From Hydrogenophilales bacterium (GTDB taxonomy: Bacteria; Pseudomonadota; Gammaproteobacteria; Burkholderiales; Thiobacillaceae), in assembly GCA_016703155.1 (NCBI GenBank), contig JADJCP010000006.1, forward strand, positions 1 to 64,000: 64,000 bases of DNA. Reading direction: 5' to 3'. Both the position numbers and the translations under genes were made by a program. Shown here in pieces: positions 18,414 through 30,072 of the stretch (the stretch's first letter is position 1; every line of letters begins with the position of its first letter). The notes beneath the pieces were generated by a model. It ran no database searches. It was not told the DNA's origin and saw only the letters and a list, made by a program, of their open reading frames with translations.

Positions 18414-20471
18414 ATGAGTGAAGGCTTGATGTTTGCCCTGGTAGCCGCGGTACTGGCTTTGTTGTATGGAGCCATGTCCATCAAATGGATCGTCGCCTTG
18501 CCCACCGGCAACGACCGAATGCGGGAAATCGCCGCCGCCGTGCAGGAGGGCGCACAGGCCTACCTGAATCGGCAATACACCACCATCGGTATCGTTGGCG
18601 CCATTCTGCTGGTAGCCATCGCCGCCACGCTCGGCATGCAGACCGCCATCGGTTTCGCCCTGGGCGCCATCCTCTCCGGTCTCACCGGCTACATCGGCAT
18701 GCACGTCTCGGTGCGCGCCAATATCCGCACCGCCGAAGCCGCCAGTCAGGGCCTCAACGCCGCGCTGAACGTCGCCTTCAAGGGCGGCGCCATCACCGGC
18801 CTGCTGGTCGTCGGCCTGGGCCTGCTGGGCGTCGCCGGCTACTACGCCGTGCTCACCCTGATGTTGGGCGCCAGCACCGAGGAAGCCACCCATGCCCTGG
18901 TCGGCCTGGCCTTCGGCAGTTCGCTGATCTCCATCTTCGCCCGACTCGGCGGCGGCATCTTCACCAAGGGCGCCGACGTCGGCGCCGACCTGGTGGGCAA
19001 GGTCGAAGCCGGCATCCCCGAGGACGATCCGCGCAACCCGGCGGTGATCGCCGATAACGTCGGCGACAACGTCGGCGACTGCGCCGGCATGGCCGCCGAC
19101 CTGTTCGAAACCTACGCCGTGACCATCATCGCCACCATGCTGCTGGGCGGCCTGCTGATCACCGGCTCGCCCGAAGCGGTGATCTACCCGCTGGTGCTGG
19201 GCGGCTTCGCCATCATCGCCTCCATCGTCGGCACCTACTTCGTCAAGGCGCGTGAAGGCGGCAAGATCATGAACGCCCTGTATCGCGGCCTGATCGTCTC
19301 CGGTGGCCTCGCCGCCGTCGCCTTCTACCCCATCACCAACTGGATGATGGGCGAGGGCGTGATGATCGATGGCAGCTTGGTGACCTCGTTGAACCTGTAC
19401 CTCTCGACCCTGATCGGTCTGCTGCTCACCGCCGCCATGGTGGTCATCACCGAGTACTACACCGCCACCGAATACGCCCCGGTACGCCACATCGCCGCGG
19501 CCTCCGCCACCGGCCACGGCACCAACGTCATCGCTGGCTTGGGCGTATCGATGAAGTCCACCGCCGCGCCCGTGCTCGCTGTCTGCGCCGCCATCTGGGC
19601 CGCCTATGACCTGGCTGGCCTGTATGGCATCGCCATCGCCGCCACCTCGATGCTGTCGATGGCCGGTATCGTCGTCGCCCTCGACGCCTACGGCCCGATC
19701 ACCGACAACGCCGGCGGCATCGCCGAAATGGCCGGTCTGGACGAGAAGATCCGCAACATCACCGACCCGCTCGACGCCGTCGGCAACACCACCAAGGCGG
19801 TCACCAAGGGTTACGCCATCGGTTCCGCCGGTCTGGCCTCGCTGGTGCTGTTCGCCGACTACACCCACGCGATCAACGCCAAGGCACTCCTGAACGATCC
19901 GCTTGCTCAGGCCATGGCCTTCGATCTGTCCAACCATATGGTCATCATCGGCCTGTTCATCGGCGGCATGGTGCCCTACCTGTTCGGCGCCATGGGCATG
20001 GAAGCCGTCGGTCGCGCCGCCGGTTCGGTGGTGGTTGAGGTGCGCCGCCAGTTCAAGGAAATCCCCGGCATCCTGGAAGGCACGGGCAAGCCGGAATATG
20101 GCACCTGCGTCGACATGCTGACCAAGGCTGCCATCAAGGAGATGGTCGTGCCGTCACTCCTGCCGGTCGCCGTGCCCCTGCTGGTCGGCCTCATCCTCGG
20201 CCCGCAGGCCTTGGGCGGCGTCCTGGTCGGCGCCATCATCACCGGTATCTTCGTCGCCATCTCCATGACCACCGGCGGCGGCGCCTGGGATAACGCCAAG
20301 AAGTACATCGAGGAAGGCACCCACGGCGGCAAGGGCAGCATGGCCCACAAGGCGGCCGTCACCGGCGACACCGTCGGCGACCCCTACAAGGACACCGCCG
20401 GCCCGGCCGTCAACCCGCTGATCAAGATCATCAACATCGTGGCCCTGCTGATCGTCCCGCTGATCGTTTGA
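18414..20471 (+). CDS. hppA: Membrane-bound pyrophosphatase, K+-independent H+-pumping type
   Basis: Couples pyrophosphate hydrolysis to proton export across the inner membrane. The 685-residue protein has about 16 membrane helices and the pyrophosphate-binding sequences GADVGADLVGKVEAGIPEDD and DNVGDNVGD. Residue 461 is Lys within GNTTKAVTKG, the position that separates K+-independent (Lys) from K+-dependent (Ala) enzymes in this family. The ATG at 18414 follows AGGAGG with ideal spacing. Its place after pfp links a pyrophosphate-consuming glycolytic step with a pyrophosphate-driven pump. A second family member of the other type is at 23.9 kb. Confidence 0.95.
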   Translation: MSEGLMFALVAAVLALLYGAMSIKWIVALPTGNDRMREIAAAVQEGAQAYLNRQYTTIGIVGAILLVAIAATLGMQTAIGFALGAILSGLTGYIGMHVSVRANIRTAEAASQGLNAALNVAFKGGAITGLLVVGLGLLGVAGYYAVLTLMLGASTEEATHALVGLAFGSSLISIFARLGGGIFTKGADVGADLVGKVEAGIPEDDPRNPAVIADNVGDNVGDCAGMAADLFETYAVTIIATMLLGGLLITGSPEAVIYPLVLGGFAIIASIVGTYFVKAREGGKIMNALYRGLIVSGGLAAVAFYPITNWMMGEGVMIDGSLVTSLNLYLSTLIGLLLTAAMVVITEYYTATEYAPVRHIAAASATGHGTNVIAGLGVSMKSTAAPVLAVCAAIWAAYDLAGLYGIAIAATSMLSMAGIVVALDAYGPITDNAGGIAEMAGLDEKIRNITDPLDAVGNTTKAVTKGYAIGSAGLASLVLFADYTHAINAKALLNDPLAQAMAFDLSNHMVIIGLFIGGMVPYLFGAMGMEAVGRAAGSVVVEVRRQFKEIPGILEGTGKPEYGTCVDMLTKAAIKEMVVPSLLPVAVPLLVGLILGPQALGGVLVGAIITGIFVAISMTTGGGAWDNAKKYIEEGTHGGKGSMAHKAAVTGDTVGDPYKDTAGPAVNPLIKIINIVALLIVPLIV

Positions 20472-20493
20472 TACCCTGAAGTTTCAGTTCTGA

Positions 20494-20524
20494 AACGGGC
20501 CGGCTTGCCGGTCCGTTTGTTTTG
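20494..20524 (+). terminator. Intrinsic terminator after the first hppA
   Basis: Arms AACGGGCCGG and CCGGTCCGTT (one G-T pair) with a CTTG loop are followed by TGTTTT. Confidence 0.85.
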
Positions 20525-20958
20525 ATGGGTGAGTGCGCGCTGTGAAACTGAACGCTCAAGCGCCTAATCCGCACTGATCGGAAATTACGCTTCAGTGCAC
20601 CCGCCGATGGCGGCCCCGCCAGAGGCACGAAATCAGCGCAAGCCGAATACTCGCTATTGAACTTCACGAGTGGGCGCTTCCCCGTGTGATGGCCATGAAT
20701 CTAGACATTCACCTTCACCTGATTACAGCCGTTCAGGAATGACCGCTCCGTAGGGCATCGTGTGAGTGCTACCGATCCGTTGCAGCCACACGCCTTGCGC
20801 AAACCCTATGGCCGCATACTGACCACAAAGCTACCGTCAAGAGAAACCAGCGACCACTCAGAAGATCGGTCATCTCGGATAATGGCTATTCAACTGGTAT
20901 ATCGCCGGACGTCAATCGACTAGACTCTCTTATTCGTCGTAATGTCCCATCTTTACAA
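20525..20958. other. Non-coding stretch before the glycosyltransferase gene
   Basis: About 430 bases without a convincing gene. Base composition falls relative to the flanking pyrophosphatase gene. Short stretches such as the one near 20870-20910 look like decayed coding sequence, but no frame stays open. It marks the left edge of a small, compositionally distinct island. Confidence 0.4.
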
Positions 20959-22061
20959 ATGCATATTTCGCTTCTCGATCCTGGACTAAGGGTTGTAGCA
21001 GGGCATCACTTTGACCTTGACCTGCGTATCGTCAGAGCACTCACCCGTTGTGGTCATGAGGTCACGGTCCACGGCCACCTCCAGCCACATCCGTCACTGG
21101 TCGCAATGGCGGAGCAGGTGGGTATGACTATTCATCAGACCTTCCGGATTAACCCCTATTCCTCGCCTGGCCAGACTTCTTCATCTCCGGAGACCTACCG
21201 GGCACTTGGACTGGCCACTGCGCAAGATCTTATGGCGGTTGCCGAAACGGATCTATGGCTATGGCCGACGCTATCGCCTTACCAACTTGCGGCGGCGGCC
21301 CACCATGGCGGCTCTGTCCGGCAAATTGGTGGCGTCTGGTGGACGCCCCGTAAATCTCATCCGATGGGGGCCGCGAGTTGGGCCGCGTCAGCAGAAAAAT
21401 TGGCGGGTACGCCACACCGCATCGTGGTCGGGGCCTATGACGAACTGCTTTGTCAGGGCTACCGGGATTTTTCGCCCAGGCTGGATGTAGTTTGCCTGCC
21501 CTGTCCTCACGATGGCACAGCCAACACACGCCGTCCAAGTACGCTGAATAGGGTCGGGTTCTTTGGTCACCAGCGCCCAAATCGTGGTATCGATTTGATT
21601 CCTGAGTTGGTTGCCGCGTTATTATCCAAAGGGTACGAGGTGGTGGTACAGGACAGCAGCGGCAACGTGAAACGCAATCGGGACGACCCCCGAATCAGAG
21701 TGATCGAATACATTGAGGACTTTCCGGCTGAATTGGCCCAATGCGATATCGTGATCTGGCCGTCGCATTGGGAGACCTACACGGACAGTTTGTCAGGAGT
21801 GGTAAGCGAATCCATCGCAACAGGCGTGCCTGTCATCGTGCCTTCCGGCTGTATCCCGGCGAAAATCGCTGCTCGCTACGGATGTGGCGTTTTTATCACG
21901 ACCATTCCAGTGCTGCCATACTGGATGCCGTAGCCGAGGCCGCGCGCGGGTTTCCAAACTTGCGTGCCCGCGCCCATGAGGCCGCTATCGCATGGCACAA
22001 TCAAAATGGCACTGACCACCTGGCAGCGTGGATAGAACATCAAGCGGGAGCAATCGCATGA
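20959..22061 (+). CDS. GT-B type glycosyltransferase, frame broken by one base
   Basis: A GT4-like glycosyltransferase of about 367 residues when restored. The first frame begins MHISLLDPGLRVVAGHHFD and contains NRVGFFGHQRPNRGIDLIPEL (split here as a Rossmann start) and a donor-site region WPSHWETYTDSLSGVVSESIATGVPVI. It runs out of frame at the TTTTT of 21889-21893. Adding one T gives CGVFYHDHSSAAILDAV and continues to a stop at 22061 that overlaps the next gene's start in an ATGA arrangement. That overlap strongly supports the restored frame. The sugar and acceptor are unknown. Base composition is lower in GC than the surroundings. Confidence 0.8.
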
Positions 22062-23029
22062 AATCAGCACTTGTTTGCGGTGCGGGTGGCTTCATCGGCC
22101 ACCATCTGGTCAGCCGCTTGAAAGACGAAGGGATGTGGGTATGCGGTGTCGATATCAAGCCACCGGAGTTCTCCGCCAGTCGCGCGGACGAATTCAAGCT
22201 GGTCGATCTGCGTGATCCGACCGCGACCTACAAATGCTTGGACCGTGATTTCGACGAGGTCTATCAACTTGCCGCCGACATGGGCGGTGCTGGCTATGTA
22301 TTTACAGGCGAGAATTGCGCCGCGGTAATGCACAACTCGGCGCTGATCAACATCAACGTTGTCGATGCCTGCCGCCAGGCCGGCGTTGGACGGGTATTCT
22401 TTTCATCCTCCGCCTGTGTCTACCCCCTGTACAACCAGCAGGACCCGCAAAACCCAACCTGCGCCGAAGCGACTGTTTACCCCGCGTTGCCCGACAGCGA
22501 ATACGGCTGGGAAAAATTGTTCGCCGAACGCCTCTATCTGACCTATGCCCGAAATTACGGCATGACCTGCCGCATCGCTCGCTACCACAACATCTTCGGT
22601 CCCGAAGGGACGTGGCAAGGCGGCCGTGAAAAGGCTCCGGCAGCCCTCTGCCGCAAGGTCGCCATGGCCGAGGACGGCGGCGAAATCGAGATCTGGGGCG
22701 ACGGCGAGCAGACGCGCAGTTTCCTCTATATTGATGAATGCCTTGAAGCCACCCTGCGTTTGATGCGGTCTGACTGCGATGAGCCGCTCAACATCGGCTC
22801 CGATGAAATGATTTCGATCGACGGCCTGGCGCAGGCAATCGCGCACATCGCCGGCAAGAAACTCTCGTTACACCATATTGCCGGTCCCACCGGCGTACGC
22901 GGGCGTACCTCCGACAACCGGTTGATACGAGAGACCCTGGGCTGGGCGCCGTCGGCCCGGTTGAACGAAGGACTGAAGTCGACCTATCGCTGGATTGCCG
23001 AACAGGTGGCAGCAACTGGCCAAGCTTGA
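22058..23029 (+). CDS. NAD-dependent sugar epimerase (GDP-mannose 3,5-epimerase-like)
   Basis: A 323-residue extended short-chain dehydrogenase. The NAD motif GAGGFIGHH (residues 7-15), a Ser at SSSACVYP and the YGWEK active-site pair (Y...K) are present. The sequences ADMGGAGYVFTGEN and TGVRGRTSDNRLI resemble GDP-mannose 3,5-epimerases of plants and bacteria. The ATG at 22058 has GGGAG upstream and overlaps the glycosyltransferase stop. The pair likely makes or transfers a surface-polysaccharide sugar. The exact substrate is uncertain. Confidence 0.85.
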   Translation: MKSALVCGAGGFIGHHLVSRLKDEGMWVCGVDIKPPEFSASRADEFKLVDLRDPTATYKCLDRDFDEVYQLAADMGGAGYVFTGENCAAVMHNSALININVVDACRQAGVGRVFFSSSACVYPLYNQQDPQNPTCAEATVYPALPDSEYGWEKLFAERLYLTYARNYGMTCRIARYHNIFGPEGTWQGGREKAPAALCRKVAMAEDGGEIEIWGDGEQTRSFLYIDECLEATLRLMRSDCDEPLNIGSDEMISIDGLAQAIAHIAGKKLSLHHIAGPTGVRGRTSDNRLIRETLGWAPSARLNEGLKSTYRWIAEQVAATGQA

Positions 23030-23473
23030 AGACCACAAAATTGAAGAATGGCAGGGGCATGAGTCAAATCATCAACTGCGAATGCATACGGTGCACCAAG
23101 GATCTCTAATCAAAGTTCGAGGAAACGGACGTTCGACCTGAAAGTCCGGGGCATTGATCAGAATAGGTAGATTGGCCGATACGCAAGCATCCCGGAAATA
23201 GCGGCGCGCGGCAGCAACATGATCGGGTACCCAGCATTGAGGTGCCCGAAATATCGGAACCACTACGTCCGCTTATGGCCGGGAGCACCGGGAGCACTCA
23301 TTGGGACAGATCGCGGGTAAGCCGACATTCGAGAAAATTCCGAGCGCGTTCTCAGCAGCGGCTCAGACCGAACCGCGGAGGCAACTTGCCATCGGAGCCA
23401 ATGGCCGCTCGTGGTTCAATACCGAAGTGGCGACTGAATTTCACAAGCGAGGCACGGCCATCCCGCGCTGTCG
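23030..23473. other. Gene-poor stretch with a probable minus-strand gene remnant
   Basis: No intact gene is seen. On the minus strand, about 23290-23075 reads DVVVPIFRAPQCWVPDHVAA and then RRYFRDACVSANLPILINAPD, which has the texture of a real protein, but it has a stop just upstream and no proper start. It is probably the fragment of a lost gene from the same island as the glycosyltransferase. I cannot assign a family. Confidence 0.4.
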
Positions 23474-23513
23474 GCAAAAAACAAGCCGGTATAAGCAATC
23501 GGCTTATACCGGC
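23474..23513 (-). terminator. Intrinsic terminator of the 64-residue gene
   Basis: On the minus strand, GCCGGTATAAGC and GCTTATACCGGC form a perfect 12-bp stem with a five-base loop, followed by TTGTTTTTT. It lies about 45 bases past the small gene's stop. Confidence 0.9.
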
Positions 23514-23557
23514 CCGCTTGTGCTCCCGGATTTCAGGAGCACCTGAATTTTGTGTGC

Positions 23558-23752
23558 TTAGTCCTTGCCGTCGTCGATGGTGTGGCCAAGGCTGTCGGCG
23601 ATTTTTTTCAGCACGTTGCGTTGTGCGTGGAGCCGATCCCGCATCGATTTACGATCGGTGTCGGCGATCTCCAAACCCAGATCGGACGAGTAGTCTTCAA
23701 TCACTTCCAGAAGGACTGCCTTTTCCTCAGCAGTCAGGTCGACATGCAGCAT
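23558..23752 (-). CDS. Small helical protein of unknown function (64 aa)
   Basis: A 64-residue acidic, helical protein (LTAEEKAVLLEVIEDYSSDLGLEIADTD) of a kind widespread in proteobacteria without known function. It has a good ribosome-binding site (AAAGGA, seven bases before the ATG) and its own strong terminator, so it is a real monocistronic gene. It lies just downstream of the second pyrophosphatase gene on the same strand. Confidence 0.75.
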   Translation of the reverse strand: MLHVDLTAEEKAVLLEVIEDYSSDLGLEIADTDRKSMRDRLHAQRNVLKKIADSLGHTIDDGKD

Positions 23753-23882
23753 GTTGTTTCCTTTGTCAGATTGGTTGATGAGAGAGTGCTAGGCGAATTA
23801 TCGCCTATTTGTGGCGAAATCGCGCGGGGTTAACGTGGCTGGCGCGCCTATCGTGGCGCGCCAGCCGTTCCGACTCGCGGGC

Positions 23883-25904
<2,022 letters not shown>

Positions 25905-26028
25905 ATCGTGCTCCATAGTTGTTCGCCCGAAGACCGGAGGCTTGCCAAGCCAAATGGCGATATTACAGAAACGCAAGGCCGCAGGGTTTGACGCAGCTCA
26001 TGAACGACGTGAACGGCGCCCAGAGAGG

Positions 26029-26056
26029 ATCATATGTTTGCAGATCTGCTTGTCAA
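26029..26056 (-). promoter_or_regulatory. Strong sigma-70 promoter for the second hppA
   Basis: On the minus strand, TTGACA (26056-26051) and TATGAT (26034-26029) are separated by 16 bases. This predicts a start near 26022 and a leader of nearly 120 bases before the hppA ATG. I see no known riboswitch in the leader. The other side of this 374-base space leads to the OmpA-like gene. Confidence 0.75.
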
Positions 26057-26278
26057 CTTTAGAGTGGGATTATTACGGAGCTTCGGGCTTTGAAAATACG
26101 TTCGGTGGCATCCCCAAAGACCTGTTTGATACTCCGGGCCGATTGTATATTCCGCAACATGCGGCATGACCGAGGCGCTCATCAGTCGCCCTGAAACACG
26201 GAATGCGTTTTAGGCTTGTTAGAATATATCGTAATGCTGATAGACACATCCGTCCCCCGCGACATGAAAGGATAATCC

Positions 26279-27655
26279 ATGAAAATCAAACTCTTCGCCG
26301 TTACCCTGGCGCTTGCCGCCAGCCCCGCGTTTGCCGCGATGGGCACCACGGACATCCCGACTTTCGCGGGCCAGGCCGCCGCCGCCGAGGCCGCCAAGAA
26401 CGCCACGCCCCAGTCCCCGGAGCAGTGGCTGGCGCGCATGACCGATTTCACCCGCAACATGTCGGCGTTCAGGGATCCCCGTGTTTTCGTGCCCTGGTCA
26501 AATGCCGTCACCGAGCCGAATTTCTACCTGGCCATGGCCAATGGCATGATGGACCCGGGCGGCTGGCTCAATATGATGAACAGCGCGGCGCATCCGGATG
26601 CGGTACGCAATCTGGTGCAACTCCTCGATCCCAACGTCACCATCAAATGGATCAACGCCAGTGCCGACCCGGCCTTCTATACCGCGGTGCTGACCCAGTT
26701 GTCCGATCCGGGCAAGCTGATGCGCTGGGGCATGATGCCGCTCGACCCCAAGCTCTGGGATCTGACCCTGAGCATGTTCAATCCGAATACCTATATCCGC
26801 TGGCCGATGGCCGCGCTCGATCCGCGCGCCTGGAACCTGATGGGCAACATGGCCAACCCGGCGCTCTATACCGGCATGGCCGGCGCGCTGGTCAACGCCC
26901 AGCCCGGGCCCAACACCGCAAGCAGCTGGTTGAGCTGGCGGCCGGCTCCCGTGGTGCAAGGCGCCGGCAGCTTCTCGATGTGGGATCCGGTGGCCATGCT
27001 GGGTAATCTATCCAACTGGATTCCCGGCGTCAGCAGCCTGCCGTCGCCCAGCCTGCCGAATATCGGCTTGCCGACGTTTTCGGCGCCCAAGGCGACCGGC
27101 GCGGTCGCCGCGCCCACGGCCTCGGTAGCTAACGCGGGTGGTAACGGTGCGGCCTCGACGCCGGCTGCCACGGCCGCCACCGCACCCGCCACCGCCGCAC
27201 CCGCTACCGCCGCACCCGCTACCGTTGTCGCGTCGGCCCAGTCAGCCGCTCCGGCGCAGACACAAGTGGCCGCGAACAAGGTGGTGCTGGCCGGCGATAC
27301 CCTGTTCAAGTCGGGCAAATCGGGCATCAAGGACTTGACCAAGGACGGCAAGGCGCGCCTGGACGAGCTGGCCGCCAGGATCAAGGCGGTGGGCGCGATC
27401 GATCAGATCAAAATCGTCGGCCATGCCGACATCATGGGCAAGGCGGCGGCGAACAAGAGGCTGTCCGAGTCCCGTGCCCGTTCGGTCAAGTCCTATCTCA
27501 TCGCCAAAGGCGTCAAGCCGGGCGTCATTCTGACCAGTGGCGTGGGTGATACGCAGCCGGTGGCCCAATGCGACATGGCGCAACCGAAGGCACAACTGAT
27601 CGAGTGTCTGGCGCCCAACCGTCGGGTTGAGGTCGAGATCAGCGCCAGGAACTGA
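26279..27655 (+). CDS. Exported OmpA-domain protein with tandem 12-13-residue repeats
   Basis: A 458-residue secreted protein. After a signal peptide (cleaved after AFA, residue 19), residues about 65-205 consist of about 11 tandem units of 12 or 13 residues, each opening with Asp-Pro, Asn-Pro or similar (DPNVTIKWINASA, DPAFYTAVLTQLS, DPGKLMRWGMMPL and so on). An Ala/Pro/Thr-rich linker (about 275-325) leads to a C-terminal OmpA-like domain (KIVGHADIMGKAAANKRLSE) that should bind peptidoglycan. Codons and signals are good (AAAGGATAATCC then ATG). The role of the repeat domain is unknown. Confidence 0.85.
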   Translation: MKIKLFAVTLALAASPAFAAMGTTDIPTFAGQAAAAEAAKNATPQSPEQWLARMTDFTRNMSAFRDPRVFVPWSNAVTEPNFYLAMANGMMDPGGWLNMMNSAAHPDAVRNLVQLLDPNVTIKWINASADPAFYTAVLTQLSDPGKLMRWGMMPLDPKLWDLTLSMFNPNTYIRWPMAALDPRAWNLMGNMANPALYTGMAGALVNAQPGPNTASSWLSWRPAPVVQGAGSFSMWDPVAMLGNLSNWIPGVSSLPSPSLPNIGLPTFSAPKATGAVAAPTASVANAGGNGAASTPAATAATAPATAAPATAAPATVVASAQSAAPAQTQVAANKVVLAGDTLFKSGKSGIKDLTKDGKARLDELAARIKAVGAIDQIKIVGHADIMGKAAANKRLSESRARSVKSYLIAKGVKPGVILTSGVGDTQPVAQCDMAQPKAQLIECLAPNRRVEVEISARN

Positions 27656-27670
27656 TACAAGCGCATCGTT

Positions 27671-27707
27671 CCGGGGGAAGCACCGCCTAAGGACGGCGCT
27701 TCCCCCG
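27671..27707 (+). terminator. Hairpin after the OmpA-like gene
   Basis: Eleven-base arms CCGGGGGAAGC and GCTTCCCCCGG lie about 15 bases after the stop, without a T-run. It separates the OmpA-like gene from the exporter gene. Confidence 0.55.
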
Positions 27708-27798
27708 GCTGCCGTCAGCCGCCGCCTCGGGAGCTTTCCAGGCAGCATCATGCCTGACGGTGTTATCCTTACAGGCATCGAGTCTGTATGGTTTCCTC

Positions 27799-30072
27799 AT
27801 GTTCATAAACTTGGGTCGGCTGGTGTGCCGAACCCCGTGGCGCGTTGTTATCGGCGCGGCGATGCTGGTCTTCCTGTCCGCGCTGTACGGCATGGATGTC
27901 ATGGAGCGCCTGACCCTGGCCCCGGGCTGGGACGTTCCGGGTAGCGGCTCGGCGGAGGCGGTCAACCGTTTCAAGGAGCAGGCGGGCGTCGACGAAACGC
28001 CGGTCATCGTCCTGTACAGCCCCAAGCCAGGCAGTGGCGGGCATGTCGACAGCCCGGAGACGCGCGCCGCCATCGAGCAATCGCTAGCCGCTGTTTCCGC
28101 GAACCCCGACGTACGCCAGGTCATCAGCTATTACAGCAGCGGCGATGTCCGCTTCCGTTCCAGGGACGGTCGCGTGACCTATGCCATCGTTCAGTTGGCG
28201 CGTGCCGAAGACGAAGGCATCGGCGCCTACACGCGACTGCGCAAGCAACTGCAAAGCGACCGGATCGAGGTGCGTCTGGGCGGTGAATTGCCGACCTATG
28301 TCGACACCCGGGCACAGCTGGAGCGCGATCTGCGCAAGGCGGAATGGATCAGTTTCGTCGCCTTGGCCGTGCTTCTGGTGTGGGTCTTCGGCTCGGCGGT
28401 GGCCGCCGTCCTGCCGCTGATCGTCGGCGGCATCACCATGATCGTCAGCGTTGCCCTGCTGAAACTGGCGACCAATTTCATGGACATCACCGTCTATGCC
28501 GCCAACGTCGTCTCGATGCTGGGACTGGGTCTGGCGATCGACTACGCCCTGTTCATCATTTCGCGCTTCCGCGAGGAACAGCAGGCCGAATCGGCCATGA
28601 CCACCGAGAGCGTCTGCAGAACCCTGATCACCGCCGGCCGGACCGTAGCCTTCAGCGGCCTGACGGTCGCCGCCAGTCTGTTTTGCCTGGCCTTCCTGCC
28701 ACAGCGTTTTTTCCAGAACATGGGCCTGGCCGGGGGCATCTCCGTGGTCGCGGCGATGCTCACCGCCATCGTCGTCCTGCCGGCGATCCTTGCCCTGCTG
28801 GGCAACCGGGTGAACTACTGGGCCTTGCCGGTTCTCGCCCGGCGGGCCCAGCAGCAGGCCCATGGCGGCGGCTGGTGGTATCACTTCAGCCATTTCGTCA
28901 TGCGCCATCCTTACAGCGTGATCCTTGGCACGCTCGCCCTGCTGCTGGCGATGGGCTATCCGGCCCTGGGCATGAAGCTCGGCCAGCCGGACGCGCTGGC
29001 CCTGCCGAAGTACGCGGAAAGCCGGGTGGTCCAGGAGACCCTCAATGCGCACTTTTCCACCTCCGACCTGAGCCCGTTGCTGATCGCCATCCGCGCCGAC
29101 GCCGAGGTCACGGCACCCGAGTCGGTCGCCGGCATCCATGCCTTGACCAAGCAGATACAGGCGCTGCCCGGGGTGACCCGGATTGCCGGCATGGCCAGTC
29201 TCGATGACGCCCTGACACTGGAAGACTATCAGATGCTCTACCAGAATCCGGGCCAGTTCCCGGTGGCCGCGGAGGCGCTGGCGAACCATGCACGCGGCAA
29301 GCTGACGCGCCTGGTGGTGTTCTACTCTTTCCCGCCCAAGGCCCCCGAGGCGCAAAATCTGGTCGAGCAGATCCGGGCCATCGCCAGGCCGTCCGGCATC
29401 GAGGAAGTCCACGTCGGCGGTTATCCGGCGTTCTATCTCGATTACCTCGACTCCTTACGGAAGTGGGTGCCGGTGACCATGCTGGCCATCGTCGGCATCA
29501 TCTTCGTCTTGCTGTTCCTGATGCTGGGAAGTTTGATGTTGCCGCTCAAGGTCGTGCTCACCAGCCTGCTCTCGCTTTCGGCGACCTTTGGCGTTCTGGT
29601 GCTCATCTTCCAGTACGGCTATCTATCGGAGTTTCTCGGCTTCACGCCGGCGGGCGCGCTCGACGGCACCGTCCTGGTATTGATCTTCGCCAGCGCCTTT
29701 GGCCTATCCATCGACTATGAAGTTTTTCTGCTTTCCCGGGTCAAGGAGATGTGCGACTCTACCAGCGACAGCCTTCAGGCCGTCGCCGCCGGGGTGCAGC
29801 GCAGCGGGCCGATCATCACCAATGCCGCGCTGCTGATTGGCATCGTCCTGTCCGCATTTGCCATGGGCGAAGTGGTTTTCATGAAGCAGATCGGCCTGGG
29901 TTTGCTGATGGCCGTGGTGGTTGATGCCACCATCGTGCGCATGTTGCTGGTACCCTCGACCATGCGCTTGCTCGGCAGGCTCAACTGGTGGGCGCCCAAG
30001 CCGTTGCTTCGGATCTATGAACGCTTCAACCTTTCGGAAATCGAATCGATAAGCAGGGATCGACATGACTAG
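27799..30072 (+). CDS. MMPL/RND-superfamily transporter
   Basis: A 757-residue inner-membrane protein with two repeats of one helix, a periplasmic domain and five more helices, the fold of MMPL-type RND exporters. Each half has the membrane motif with Asp and Tyr (LGLAIDYALFIISRFREE and FGLSIDYEVFLLSRVKEM), which is the proton-relay signature of the family. The ATG at 27799 gives FINLGRLVCRTPW. An in-frame GTG at 27760 is less likely. It overlaps the next gene by eight bases, so the exported protein that follows is probably a partner. The substrate, possibly a lipid or pigment, is unknown. Confidence 0.9.
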   Translation: MFINLGRLVCRTPWRVVIGAAMLVFLSALYGMDVMERLTLAPGWDVPGSGSAEAVNRFKEQAGVDETPVIVLYSPKPGSGGHVDSPETRAAIEQSLAAVSANPDVRQVISYYSSGDVRFRSRDGRVTYAIVQLARAEDEGIGAYTRLRKQLQSDRIEVRLGGELPTYVDTRAQLERDLRKAEWISFVALAVLLVWVFGSAVAAVLPLIVGGITMIVSVALLKLATNFMDITVYAANVVSMLGLGLAIDYALFIISRFREEQQAESAMTTESVCRTLITAGRTVAFSGLTVAASLFCLAFLPQRFFQNMGLAGGISVVAAMLTAIVVLPAILALLGNRVNYWALPVLARRAQQQAHGGGWWYHFSHFVMRHPYSVILGTLALLLAMGYPALGMKLGQPDALALPKYAESRVVQETLNAHFSTSDLSPLLIAIRADAEVTAPESVAGIHALTKQIQALPGVTRIAGMASLDDALTLEDYQMLYQNPGQFPVAAEALANHARGKLTRLVVFYSFPPKAPEAQNLVEQIRAIARPSGIEEVHVGGYPAFYLDYLDSLRKWVPVTMLAIVGIIFVLLFLMLGSLMLPLKVVLTSLLSLSATFGVLVLIFQYGYLSEFLGFTPAGALDGTVLVLIFASAFGLSIDYEVFLLSRVKEMCDSTSDSLQAVAAGVQRSGPIITNAALLIGIVLSAFAMGEVVFMKQIGLGLLMAVVVDATIVRMLLVPSTMRLLGRLNWWAPKPLLRIYERFNLSEIESISRDRHD

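Noticed and set aside
25942..26169. A 75-codon plus-strand frame between the second hppA and the OmpA-like gene
   Set aside because: It covers the hppA promoter and leader, lacks a ribosome-binding site and has no domain.
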